Source: Streptomyces sp. 15-116A
GTDB taxonomy: Bacteria > Actinomycetota > Actinomycetes > Streptomycetales > Streptomycetaceae
DNA length: 64,000 nucleotides
Assembly: GCF_025290915.1 (NCBI RefSeq)
Contig: NZ_JAOCQE010000008.1
Span: 1-64,000, forward strand
Direction: 5' to 3'
The notes under the pieces: generated by a model
Databases searched by the model: none
Seen by the model: the letters and a program-made list of their open reading frames with translations, nothing else
What the model was told of the DNA's origin: nothing
Shown here: positions 26,936 to 35,254 of the stretch, piece by piece
How the letters are laid out: each line of letters begins with the position of its first letter
How positions within the stretch are numbered: position 1 is the stretch's first letter
Made by a program: the position numbers and the translations under genes

Positions 26936-28240
26936 TTACAGCCTGCGGCGCAGCACCGCCCGGGCCGGCAGGGAGACCGCCCCCAGCGCCAGGGCGACGG
27001 CGGCGACCGCGAAGGATCCGTACACCGGCGGGGGGACGTACGGCATGTCACCGGTCACGCCGCTGGTCATCGGGATCAGCGTGGCCGCGGCGATCGCGGA
27101 GCCGAGGACCAGGCCCACCGAGGCCACCAGCAGGCTCTCCCAGCGGAGCATCGCCATCACCTGGCGCCCGGTGGAGCCGACGAGGCGCAGCGTGCGCAGC
27201 TCGCGGCGGCGGTCGAGGACCGTCATCACCAGGGTGGTGACCGCGGCGACGACGGCGAACCCGCCGAGCACCGCGGCCATGGTGTGGTTCATCCAGGCGC
27301 CCAGCCGCGCGTCGCGGTTCTGCTCGGTGGCGTAGCCGGAGGCGTCGGTGACCTCGCCCAGGGCGGTGAGCGCCTTCTTCGAGCCGCCACGCACCAGGAG
27401 CGTGCCGTCGAAGCCCGAGGTGACGTGCCCGGTCAGGGACGCCCGGTCCATCGTCACCGTGGCCAGGCCCGGGCCACGGCCGTAGACCGCGACGATCTCG
27501 GGTTCGGTCTCCGTCCTGTCGGGGAGGCAGAGCGGCAGCCGGTCGCCCACGCCCGCATCCGCCGAGGCGGCCAGGGTCTTGTCCATGGCGATCCGTCCCT
27601 CGCCGAGCCGGTCGAGGCTGCCTTGGCGTACGTCCAGGTCCTCTACCTTCGCCGGCTCGGCTCCGGAGCCGGTGACGCCCTGGGTGGCCGCGCCCTGCAG
27701 CGAGGCGAACTCGCCGGACCCGGTCGGCACCAGCACCTGCGTGTCGAGCAGCCCGACCGCCCCCTCCACGCCCGGCGCGCGGGCGGCGCGTGCTGCCGCG
27801 TCCACGGGGAGCCCGGCCGGGTCCGTCACCACGTGGTCCGCCGTGATGCCCGCGCGTCGTTGCTCGTCGGCGGCGTGGGTCTCGCTCGTGTGCATGAACA
27901 CGAGCGTCGAGGAGAAGGCCACGGCGAGCACGATCGGGGTGATCGCGGAGGCGAGGCGGCGGGCGTTGGTGCGGGCGTTGGTGCGGGCGTCGGCGGCGGC
28001 CAGCTCGGCGGACGGGCCGGCGGCGCGCATCGGGAGGGCGAACAGGCCTGCGCACAGCCGTGCCACCAGCGGGCCGAGCAGCCCGACGGCGAGCATGAAG
28101 AACGCGACGACGCCGAGTGCGGCACCGGACGCGTCGTCCCCGGTGGAGCGGGCGGACACACCAATCGCGCCTCCGACGAGCGCGGCCACGCCGAGGAGGA
28201 TACGCACCGGACCCGGCCGCAGCCTGCTGCCGTCCCCGAC
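26936..28240 (-). pseudogene. FtsX-type ABC transporter permease, C-terminal half
   Basis: About 430 residues of an FtsX/MacB-type permease. The final FtsX domain has membrane segments FAVVAAVTTLVMTVLDRRRE, LLVASVGLVLGSAIAAATLI and FAVAAVALALGAVSLPARAV, plus the typical LRTLRLVGSTGRQV loop. The family has about 800-850 residues with two such domains. The first half is missing and the frame has no good start; homology fades at about 28240, 110 bp from the left end of IS110 copy B. The ATPase partner remains only as a scrap beyond that element and in the opposite orientation. Confidence 0.75.
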
Positions 28241-28505
28241 CGCGGAGCAGAACGTGCAGCTCCCCCCCCGTTACCTTCTTCGTGGCTCCGCAATGGGGCC
28301 TCCGGCCTTCGGGTCCGGCATGACTTCCCCCTCCTGTTGTTGATGATCCGGGGGGTGGTGTCACCGGGCTCGGAGGCATCGACGGAACGCTGATGAGGGG
28401 CTTGAGCACCGGCTTCACCTGCGCCGGAAGAGCTCTCCGTAACGTGGATGTGGCAGCTCGCTGCCCAGGCAAGGCCGGACGAAAGCGTGATGGAGGGGCC
28501 TGCGC

Positions 28506-29711
28506 GTGATCGACACCGGCGATATCGACGTCTTCCTCGGCCTGGACGTCGGCAAGGGCGAACACCACGCCACCGCCGTCACCCCGGCCGGCAAGAAGGC
28601 GTTCGACAAGCGCCTGCCCAACACCGAACCCAAGCTCCGCGAGCTGTTCGCGAAGTTGCAGGCCAAGCACGGGACCGTGCTGGTCGTGGTCGACCAGCCG
28701 GCCTCGATCGGCGCCCTGCCGCTGGCGGTCGCGCGGGACATGGGTTGCCCGGTCGCCTATCTGCCGGGGCTGACGATGCGGAGGATCGCCGACCTCTACC
28801 CGGGTGAGGCGAAGACGGATGCGAGGGACGCGTTCATCATCGCGGACGCGGCCCGGGCGATGCCTCACACGCTGCGGGCGATCGACGGCGAGGACGAGAC
28901 GATCGCCGAGCTGGAGATGATCGTGGGGTTCGACGACGACCTGGCCGGCGAGGCCACTCGGGTCGCGAACCGGCTCCACGGCCTGTTGACGCAGGTCCAT
29001 CCGTCGCTGGAACGGGTGCTGGGGCCGCGGTTGCAGCATCCGGCCGTCCTCACGCTGCTGGAACGGTTCGGGTCTCCGGCCCAGATACGCAAGGCCGGAC
29101 GGCGGCGGCTGGTGACCCTGCTGCGGCCCAAGGCGCCGAGGATGGCCGAGCGGCTGGTCGAGGAGATCTTCGCCGCCCTGGACGAACAGACCGTAGTGGT
29201 GCCCGGGACCGAGGCGGCCGCACTGATCGTCCCGAGCCTGGCCGGATCCTTGGCCACCCTCCTTGACCAGCGGAAACTGCTGGCCGGGCGGATCGAGGAA
29301 CTCCTGGAGGCCCACCCTCTTTCCAAAGTCCTGACCTCGATGCCGGGAGTCGGCGTCAGGACCGGAGCCCGCATCCTGATCGAGGTCGGCGACGGCAGCA
29401 CCTTCCCGACCGCCGGCCACCTCGCCGCATACGCCGGTCTCGCCCCCGCAACCCGCAGTTCCGGGTCCTCGATCCGCGGCGAACAGCCCTCCAGGAGAGG
29501 AAACAAGCAGCTCAAACGGGCTTTCTTCCTCTCCGCGTTCGCCGCCCTCGGCGACCCGGCATCGCGGGCCTACTACGACAAGAAGATCGCCCAGGGCAAG
29601 CACCACACCCAGGCCCTGCTCTGCCTCGCCAGACGCAGGGCCGACGTCCTCTTCGCGATGCTCCGCGACGGAACCTTCTACGAACCGCAGCCGTCTGCCT
29701 CAGCCACCTGA
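28506..29711 (+). CDS. IS110-family transposase, intact
   Basis: A 401-residue transposase, the usual IS110 length. The N-terminal DEDD_Tnp domain is visible (FLGLDVGKGEHHATAV, VVVVDQPASIGALPLAV, DARDAFIIADAAR). The C-terminal Transposase_20 domain carries the Ser region (VLTSMPGVGVRTGARI, GLAPATRSSGSSIRGEQ). These enzymes mobilise the element through guide-RNA-like non-coding ends without terminal repeats. The last nine residues (EPQPSASAT) differ from copy A's ending, because new DNA begins here. GTG start. Confidence 0.92.
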   Translation: MIDTGDIDVFLGLDVGKGEHHATAVTPAGKKAFDKRLPNTEPKLRELFAKLQAKHGTVLVVVDQPASIGALPLAVARDMGCPVAYLPGLTMRRIADLYPGEAKTDARDAFIIADAARAMPHTLRAIDGEDETIAELEMIVGFDDDLAGEATRVANRLHGLLTQVHPSLERVLGPRLQHPAVLTLLERFGSPAQIRKAGRRRLVTLLRPKAPRMAERLVEEIFAALDEQTVVVPGTEAAALIVPSLAGSLATLLDQRKLLAGRIEELLEAHPLSKVLTSMPGVGVRTGARILIEVGDGSTFPTAGHLAAYAGLAPATRSSGSSIRGEQPSRRGNKQLKRAFFLSAFAALGDPASRAYYDKKIAQGKHHTQALLCLARRRADVLFAMLRDGTFYEPQPSASAT

Positions 29712-29712
29712 C

Positions 29713-30165
29713 CTACGGGTCTGCGAGGAGAACGACTCGATCGGCCTCGACATCGAAGCCGAGCACTGGATGGCCATAGTGGCCTTCCGGGTCCATCAGC
29801 ACGGGCTTGTTCAACCGCCTTCCGACCTTTCGCAGGAAGCCGCAGAACACATCAAGTCGATCCTGGCCCTGCAACTCACGCAGGTCGACGTCGAAGTCGA
29901 CTTCGTCGTCGGCATAGAACCGGAAGATCGCCAGCACATCGGCAGTCGGCCAGACCCGCAGGTTCGGGCACTCGGCGTCCGCCGGGCGGGCCAGCACGGC
30001 CTCCGCCCGGGGCACCGGAAGCACCGTCTCTCCCTCGGAGTACTGGCACTTCCAGCCCTTCTCCGCGACAAGATCGAGGACCGTCTGCCAGTCCTGCACC
30101 GAGGCATCCGGGACACGCATGTCCGGCAACGACCCCATCAGGTCCGGGTCGAAGAAGGTACTCAC
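29713..30165 (-). CDS. Conserved hypothetical protein, passenger of IS110 copy B
   Basis: A ~150-residue acidic soluble protein: STFFDPDLMGSLPDMRVPD, DWQTVLDLVAEKGWKCQYSE, VDFDVDLRELQGQDRLDVFC, GFLRKVGRRLNKPVLMDPEG. I have the impression of a widespread Streptomyces immunity-like or hypothetical family, but no function is known to me. The start may be GTG 30165 or GTG 30189; the frame is open a little further. It runs against the transposase, tail to tail, with a 1-bp gap, and lies inside the element's ends. The CDS shares GC usage with the chromosome. Confidence 0.65.
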   Translation of the reverse strand: MSTFFDPDLMGSLPDMRVPDASVQDWQTVLDLVAEKGWKCQYSEGETVLPVPRAEAVLARPADAECPNLRVWPTADVLAIFRFYADDEVDFDVDLRELQGQDRLDVFCGFLRKVGRRLNKPVLMDPEGHYGHPVLGFDVEADRVVLLADP

Positions 30166-30327
30166 GTCATCCCACAGCAGATCAGCCACCCCGCCATGCT
30201 GCCTGGCTCCCCGACCCAACGCACCCCCCGTTTCCCTTGACCAAAGACATAGGGGCCCCCCGCGCCTGACCGGGCAGCGCCGGCAACGGCACCGGGCGCA
30301 GGCGGTCCCCGCCCGGATCGCACTCGC

Positions 30328-30375
30328 CGGCCAGGCAAAGCGCCGGCCAGGCGAAGCGCCAGCCGGGCGAGCTGT
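30328..30375. repeat. 16-bp imperfect tandem repeat, three copies
   Basis: CGCCGGCCAGGCAAAG, CGCCGGCCAGGCGAAG, CGCCAGCCGGGCGAGC. It runs directly into the coding remains of the ABC ATPase and lies about 65 bp beyond the right end of the IS110 element. Confidence 0.6.
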
Positions 30376-30524
30376 CCGGCCGTCAGCAGCAGCGCGTGGC
30401 CGTCGCCCGTGCCCTGGTCACCGGACCCGATGTGATCTTCGCAGACGAACCCACCGGTGCCCTCGACACCGGCACCGCGGCCGAGGTGCTCGGCCTGCTG
30501 CGCACCACGGTGGACACGGGTGCC
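30366..30524 (+). pseudogene. ABC transporter ATPase fragment (signature to Walker B)
   Basis: About 50 residues that contain the ABC signature ([17 protein letters not shown]) and the Walker B/D-loop ([13 protein letters not shown]). The GALD D-loop is typical of MacB/LolD-type ATPases that pair with FtsX permeases. The rest of the ATPase is absent. The orientation is opposite to the FtsX fragment on the other side of IS110 copy B. Confidence 0.85.
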
Positions 30525-30880
30525 CGACGTCAGCTGCGGCACCGGCGGCACCACACAGGCCGTCGCGCTCCCGCTCGGCCCCGCGGGTCACTGCGTCGGC
30601 ATCGACATCTCCGAACCGGCCATCACCGCTGCCCGGGCCCGCGCCGAGCGGGAGCAGGCACCGGTGACCTTCGTCAGCACCGACGCGCAGGAACACGCCT
30701 TCGAGCCCGCCGGCTACGACGCCGTCACGTCGCGGTCCGGCGTCATGTTCTTCAACAACTCCGTCCAGGCCTTCGCGACCTTCCGCCGGACCGCACGAGA
30801 CGGTACCGGGCCCCACTTCATCGCCTGGCACGACCCCGACGAGAACCCCTCCACGACGACGGCCGAGCGCGCGGGCGTGG
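30521..30880 (+). pseudogene. Class I SAM-dependent methyltransferase fragment
   Basis: The frame picks up at methyltransferase motif I ([15 protein letters not shown], then [13 protein letters not shown]). It continues through the SAM-binding core to the [20 protein letters not shown] segment and an ENP motif, then dissolves. The start and the C-terminal third are absent. It is fused head-on to the ABC ATPase scrap by an abrupt change of frame near 30522, a clear deletion junction. Confidence 0.75.
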
Positions 30881-31007
30881 ACGATCCCTACGACAGCCAA
30901 GGCACGCCCAAGAGGCCCCTCAGGGTCCCGGAACCGCCCAGCCCGCAGCGAGCCCGTGCTGGAGCGGGACTTCCGCCCGCTGGCCGGCTTCGGGCCGGAC
31001 ACCTGTG

Positions 31008-32093
31008 CTATCGCTGACCGCCCGAGGTGCTGTCGCCGTGGTCGTCCGCGGATCGGCTGCTGCCGTGCGCGGCGGTGTGCCCGGTCAGCCGCTCCCAGTT
31101 GCCGGACCCGATGGCGGCCTTTTCCTCCTGGGTGAACGGTGCTTGCTCCAGGAACGACCGGGCGACCGAGCGGCTGGTGTCGAGGAAGGGGAAGCCGCCG
31201 GGCCGCGTTCCGAAGGTGTAGGGGTAGTCGGTGGAGTACAGCATGCGCTCGGTTCCGACGACCTCAGCTGTCCACCGCAGGTAGCGCTCGCTGACCGTGC
31301 CGCTGCCCGCCACCCAGAAGTTCTGGCGGAAGTAGTCGGCCAGAGGCCGCTCCAGCTGCGCCATGTCCTGCAGGACACCGATGTGGTCGAGGTAGAACAG
31401 GACGACCTCGCCCCAGTGCCCCGCGATCACCTGCAGTCCGGGGTGACGGTCGAACACCCCGGAGAAGATCATCCTCAGGTACTGCACGCCCAGGTCGTAG
31501 TACCAGCCCAGGCCGGCGGTCGCGAGCGCGCGGCCGACTCCGTTGGGCAGATTCGAGTAGTAGGCCTCATGGACAGCGTTCACAGGGGTCTGCGGGTGGA
31601 AGTGCAGCGGTACCCGGAGCCGTTCGGCGGTGGCGTAGAGGTCGTCGAACTCCGGCGCGTCGGCCGGCTTGTCACCGGTACGCCCGTACAGCATCGCGCC
31701 GCGGAAGCCGAGTCGGGTGACCGCGCGCTCCAGCTCCGCGGCGGCGGCTTCGGGTGCCGGCGTGGGGATGGCCGCGAGCGCCTGGAATCGGTCGGGGTGG
31801 GCGTCGACGGCTTGGGCGAGTGCGTCGTTCGCCTCGCGCGCCACGCTCACGGCGTCCGCCGCAGTCAGATTCTGCACGCCGGGTGTGGCCAGCGACAGCA
31901 CGGCGACGTCGACGCCTTGATCGTCCATGTCGGCCAGGCGGCGGTCGCCGACGTCGCGCAGCCGCTGCGCTATCGGCTCGTCGCCGTAGCCGAGTTGCGG
32001 GATCTGCGGCACGCCTGCCCGCGTCCAGGCATCGAGCAGGACCGGCAGGGCCACGTGCTCCTCGAGGCCTACGATCCGCAGCTTCTCAGGCAT
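31008..32093 (-). CDS. Amidohydrolase 2 family protein (decarboxylase-like)
   Basis: A 361-residue TIM-barrel metal-dependent enzyme of the amidohydrolase-2 group. Visible motifs are GLEEHVALP at the start (Glu-x-His in place of the usual His-x-His), LHFHPQTPV (metal-ligand His), [18 protein letters not shown], and [11 protein letters not shown] (catalytic Asp). These match 2,3-dihydroxybenzoate/gamma-resorcylate decarboxylases and relatives rather than true amidases. It is divergent from a TetR gene, with a shared AT-rich operator region. I infer aromatic-acid turnover; substrate uncertain. Confidence 0.88.
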   Translation of the reverse strand: MPEKLRIVGLEEHVALPVLLDAWTRAGVPQIPQLGYGDEPIAQRLRDVGDRRLADMDDQGVDVAVLSLATPGVQNLTAADAVSVAREANDALAQAVDAHPDRFQALAAIPTPAPEAAAAELERAVTRLGFRGAMLYGRTGDKPADAPEFDDLYATAERLRVPLHFHPQTPVNAVHEAYYSNLPNGVGRALATAGLGWYYDLGVQYLRMIFSGVFDRHPGLQVIAGHWGEVVLFYLDHIGVLQDMAQLERPLADYFRQNFWVAGSGTVSERYLRWTAEVVGTERMLYSTDYPYTFGTRPGGFPFLDTSRSVARSFLEQAPFTQEEKAAIGSGNWERLTGHTAAHGSSRSADDHGDSTSGGQR

Positions 32094-32144
32094 GGTGCGC
32101 TCCTCTTCTCTCGTTGTTTCCAGTGATACGCCAATGACGATAAC

Positions 32145-32185
32145 ATCGATAGCATCAGTGGAAGCAAGTGGGCGCTATCATTGAT
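32145..32185. promoter_or_regulatory. Inverted repeat between amidohydrolase and TetR genes
   Basis: ATCGATAGC (32145-32153) and GCTATCATTGAT (32174-32185) are complementary over GATAGC/GCTATC with flanking partial symmetry. They lie in an AT-rich 94-bp gap between divergent starts. They are the probable operator of the adjacent TetR protein, overlapping its own start region. Confidence 0.6.
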
Positions 32186-32187
32186 TC

Positions 32188-32961
32188 ATGCCTGAGGGAG
32201 CGAAGAACGAGGCCATGGCCGTCGCCGCGTCGGAGGCAGCCGACGTCCGTGAGGTCACCCGGCAGCGGGTGGTTGAGGCAGCGGCGGACCTGCTCGCGCG
32301 CGAGGGCCGCGACGCGGTGACCACCCGGGCGGTCGCGGCGGCCGCCGGGACGCAGCCCCCTGCGATCTATCGCCTGTTCGGCGACAAGGACGGGCTCCTC
32401 GATGCAGTGGTGGAGCACGGCTACGCCCGCTTCCTCGCGGCAAAGCACAGGGACACCCGCCCTCAGGACCCGGTGGAAGATCTGCGTGCGGGCTGGGACC
32501 TCGCCGTCGAGTTCGGGCTCGCCAACCCCGAGCTGTACGCGCTGATGTACAACGACCCCCGACGCGGCACGACATCGGCTGCCTTCCAGGCCGGCATGCA
32601 GATCCTGCTGGGGCGCATCCGCCGCCTCGCCGCCGGCGGCTGGCTCCGCGTCGACGAGAAGCTCGCGGCGGCCCTCATCCACGCGACAGCGCGCGGCGCC
32701 GTGCTCACCTGGCTGTCGCTGCCCGAGGACCAGCGCGACCCGGCCCTGCTCACCACCCTGCGCGAATCCATGGTCGCCGCCGTCACCCACGAAAGACCCG
32801 TGGTGCGAGACGCGGGCCTCGCGGACGCCGTCCGAACCGTGCGGGCCCTCCTGCCCGGCCAGACAACGCTCAGCAGCGCGGAACAGCACCTCCTCAGCGA
32901 ATGGCTCGACCGCCTTGCCGCGGACGGCTCTGAGGGGGAAGCGGAAGAACACGCGTCGTGA
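32188..32961 (+). CDS. TetR-family regulator
   Basis: A 257-residue TetR regulator: HTH at ~25-70 (VVEAAADLLAREGRDAVTTR, AVAAAAGTQPPAIYRLFGDK) and a long C-terminal effector domain with a TetR_C_33-like look. Divergent from the amidohydrolase, which is its likely target. The ATG at 32188 lacks a good ribosome site; the ATG at 32215 has GAGG nearby and would shorten the protein by nine residues. Confidence 0.88.
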   Translation: MPEGAKNEAMAVAASEAADVREVTRQRVVEAAADLLAREGRDAVTTRAVAAAAGTQPPAIYRLFGDKDGLLDAVVEHGYARFLAAKHRDTRPQDPVEDLRAGWDLAVEFGLANPELYALMYNDPRRGTTSAAFQAGMQILLGRIRRLAAGGWLRVDEKLAAALIHATARGAVLTWLSLPEDQRDPALLTTLRESMVAAVTHERPVVRDAGLADAVRTVRALLPGQTTLSSAEQHLLSEWLDRLAADGSEGEAEEHAS

Positions 32962-33042
32962 TGTTCGCTGGCCCTCCTGCTCTGCATGCCAGCGCCCGGG
33001 AACCCGTTCCGCGTTCCCGGGCGCTGGCAGGGTCGTCCGGGG

Positions 33043-34046
33043 TCAGTCGGCGGCGTCCGCGATCCAGGAGCCGTGGATCATGGCCGGGACGCGGCGCGGA
33101 AGAAGGACCGTGGCGACCGGCGGCAGGGACAGGTCCGAGGCGTCGAGGACGAGGAGGCGCGAGCTGTCGGAGTTGAGGTCGCTCACGACGGTCAGGAGTA
33201 GCCGGCGTCCTCGTCGGTGGCGTCCTCGGCCGGTGCGAAGACGGCCTCGCTGGGGAGTTGGCAGTTGCCGACGGGAAGCGACTGGCGGCCTTGGGTGCGT
33301 CGGTCGTACGTGACGAGGGTGTGGTTGCCGATGCCCTGGTCGTCGGGGAAGGACAGGGCGTACTGGTAGCGGTGTTCGCGTCCGGTGTAAGCCTCGTTGA
33401 TGGTCGGGAACTCCACAGTCAGGTCGTCGACGGTCTCTTCGCGGACAGTCTCCGGCTGCGAGGTCGACCGTCCAGCGTCGCGCACGTGACTGCGGGGTGC
33501 GCTCGGCTCCCCGGCCGGGGGCGCCGGTCCACCAGTTCCAGGAGCGCTGCCAGCCGTTGCGGCCCACGGCCGGGCCCTCGACCGACGATCAGCCCGAGGG
33601 CGTCTTCGTAGGCGTTGGCCAAGTGCATCGCGTACCCCGGTGCGATGTAGAACCAGCGGACCTTCGACGCGCCGCCCGTACCGCGCGGCAGGACGCCGAT
33701 TCGGCGCTTGAGCGCCGCGCTCGCACCGGGCACCTCCTGGCTGTCGAGGACCTGGCCGTCGGGGGAGGCGACGTGGTGGATCAGGTACGGCGGGAAGGGC
33801 GAGGAGGCGAAGAAGTGCAGCTCGCCGGTGACCGGGTCCTGCTTGGGGTGAGCGGTCATGGGCGGAGGTGAGCTTGCCGTCGAAGTCGAAGGCGCCGACG
33901 GTCTCCAGCTCGGGGGTCAGCTCGAAGGGCGGGGCGGACTCGCACAGGGCGAGGAGGCGACCGCCGTGTTCGAAGACGTGGGTGCCGACGGTGCTGGCGG
34001 TCAGGTCGGGGCCGTCCTCGGTCATGGGCGGGGTGCGGGCCCAGCC
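33043..34046 (-). pseudogene. Carotenoid cleavage oxygenase, multiply frameshifted
   Basis: Recognisable pieces of a carotenoid oxygenase (RPE65 family) in order along the minus strand, in several frames. They are GTHVFEHGGRLLALCESAPP, ELETVGAFDFDGKL, AHPKQDPVTGELHFF (with the conserved His-Pro), IGVLPRGTGG, FPTINEAYTGREHRYQYAL, AVFAPAEDATDEDAGY and LVLDASDLSLPPVATVLLP. At least three frame changes and internal losses occur. The intact enzyme (about 450 residues, Fe(II) with four His) would cleave carotenoid double bonds; this copy cannot function. Confidence 0.8.
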
Positions 34047-34083
34047 GGCGGGCCAGGCGCCGGGCTGGAGCGGAACCGAGCAT

Positions 34084-34990
34084 GTTGGCGGCCGCGAGCG
34101 GGAGTTGTGCCAGGCCGGCGGCCAAGGGGCCGGCACCGAGCACCTGTTGCTGAAGCAGCGGGAGGAAGAAGAACAGCCCGACCCACACGGCGCCGAGCAG
34201 GGCCATCAGGAGATTGGCCGGGCGACGAGCCCCTGGGCCGACAGCCGGGGCGGCAACAGCGGGGCCGGGTCGCATCGTTCGGCTCGCAGGAAGAGCAGGA
34301 GCAACAAGCCGACGGCGAGCAGCGGCCCGAGGACGAGCGGGTCGGCCCAGCCGGAAGTGCGGGCGGTGGTCAGAGCGTGGACGAGGGCGACGAACACAGC
34401 GGTGACCGGCAGCGCGCCGAACACGTCGATACGCGGACCGCCGGGGCCGCCGCGTGGACCACCGGAATCGGCGGGGACCAGGCGGAGGGCGGCGACCAGG
34501 GCGAGGACCGCCCCGAACACGCAGACGTGGAAGATCCAGGGCCACCCGAACGCCCCGGTCAGCAGACCGGCGAACAACACCCCGGCCGCACCGTCGGCCC
34601 CCGAGACCGCGCCCCACAGCCCCAGGGCACGGACACGTCCGCCGCCGACCGGGAAGATCCGGACGACCAGGGCCAGTGCGGCGGGTGCCACCGCGGCAGC
34701 ACCCACGCCCTGGGCTGCGCGGGCGCCGATCAGCAACGAGGCAGAGCCGGCCAGCCCGGCGGCCACCGAGGCGGCGGCGAACAGGACCAGCCCGGCGACG
34801 AGGACACGGCGGGCACCGGCCATATCGGCGGCCCGGCCATCGAGGAGCAGCAGCGCCCCGAAGGCGAGGCCGTGGGCGGTGACGACCCAGGACATCCCCG
34901 TGCCGGACAGACCGACGCCGTCCCGCAGGTGCAGCAGAGCGACGTTGACGACGGACGTGCTCAGTACGACCACGAACTGAGCTCCGGCCA
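34084..34990 (-). pseudogene. MFS transporter, frameshifted and 3'-truncated
   Basis: A DHA2-type major facilitator. The first ~250 residues (FVVVLSTSVVNVAL as helix 1, GLAFGALLLLDGRAADMAGA with the loop 2-3 motif, IGARAAQGVGAAAVAPA) are in one frame. Near 34215 the frame shifts and continues (LLMALLGAVWVGLFFFLPLL, then GLAQLPLAAANMLGS). At about 34084 it ends abruptly in the carotenoid-oxygenase remnant. The second half of the transporter is missing, so a deletion has fused two unrelated dead genes. Confidence 0.8.
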
Positions 34991-34999
34991 GAGCCGCGA

Positions 35000-35254
35000 G
35001 TGCAGTGCCCGGCGGGGCCGGCGCGGGACTCCTGCCCCAGGCCCGTACCGGCCTCTCCCCCGTCCGTCCGCGATGGTCCCCACGTCAGCTAGAGCGGTCA
35101 CATCTGGTGACGGGCGGAGCCGGGCCGGTCAGCGACGGCTACGTCCCACCCATGGCCGAACACATCGCCGTGGGCGGCGATCGACCGGGACTGCCGGACG
35201 CGGACATGCGCATCGGGTACGTGAGGCCGGGCGGATCCGGCGTAGGTTCGGTTC
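35000..35254. other. Short gap between the MFS remnant and the phosphatase gene
   Basis: About 255 bases with no gene or obvious signal. The MFS gene, if once intact, may have started in the left part of this stretch. Confidence 0.4.

Larger units (their letters stand above)
28350..30262 (+). mobile_element. IS110-family element, copy B, with passenger gene
   Basis: The left end (GGTGGTGTCACCGGGC at 28356-28371) and the right end (TTGACcAAAGACATAGgGG, 30238-30256) match those of copy A. It carries an intact transposase, then a minus-strand conserved hypothetical gene that copy A lacks. The right end is preceded by what looks like the last codons of a second IS110 transposase reading frame (RTPRFP then TGA). 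The region therefore looks like an IS110 element into which about 500 bp were inserted near the end of the transposase gene. Confidence 0.6.

Noticed and set aside
26279-28393. A 704-residue plus-strand open frame
   Set aside because: Antisense of the hypothetical gene and the FtsX permease fragment; extreme Gly/Arg/His content and no family.
27048-29606. An 852-residue open frame on the minus strand opposite the IS110 transposase
   Set aside because: It is the antisense shadow of the transposase gene plus a wrong frame of the FtsX fragment. Composition is typical of GC-rich antisense frames.
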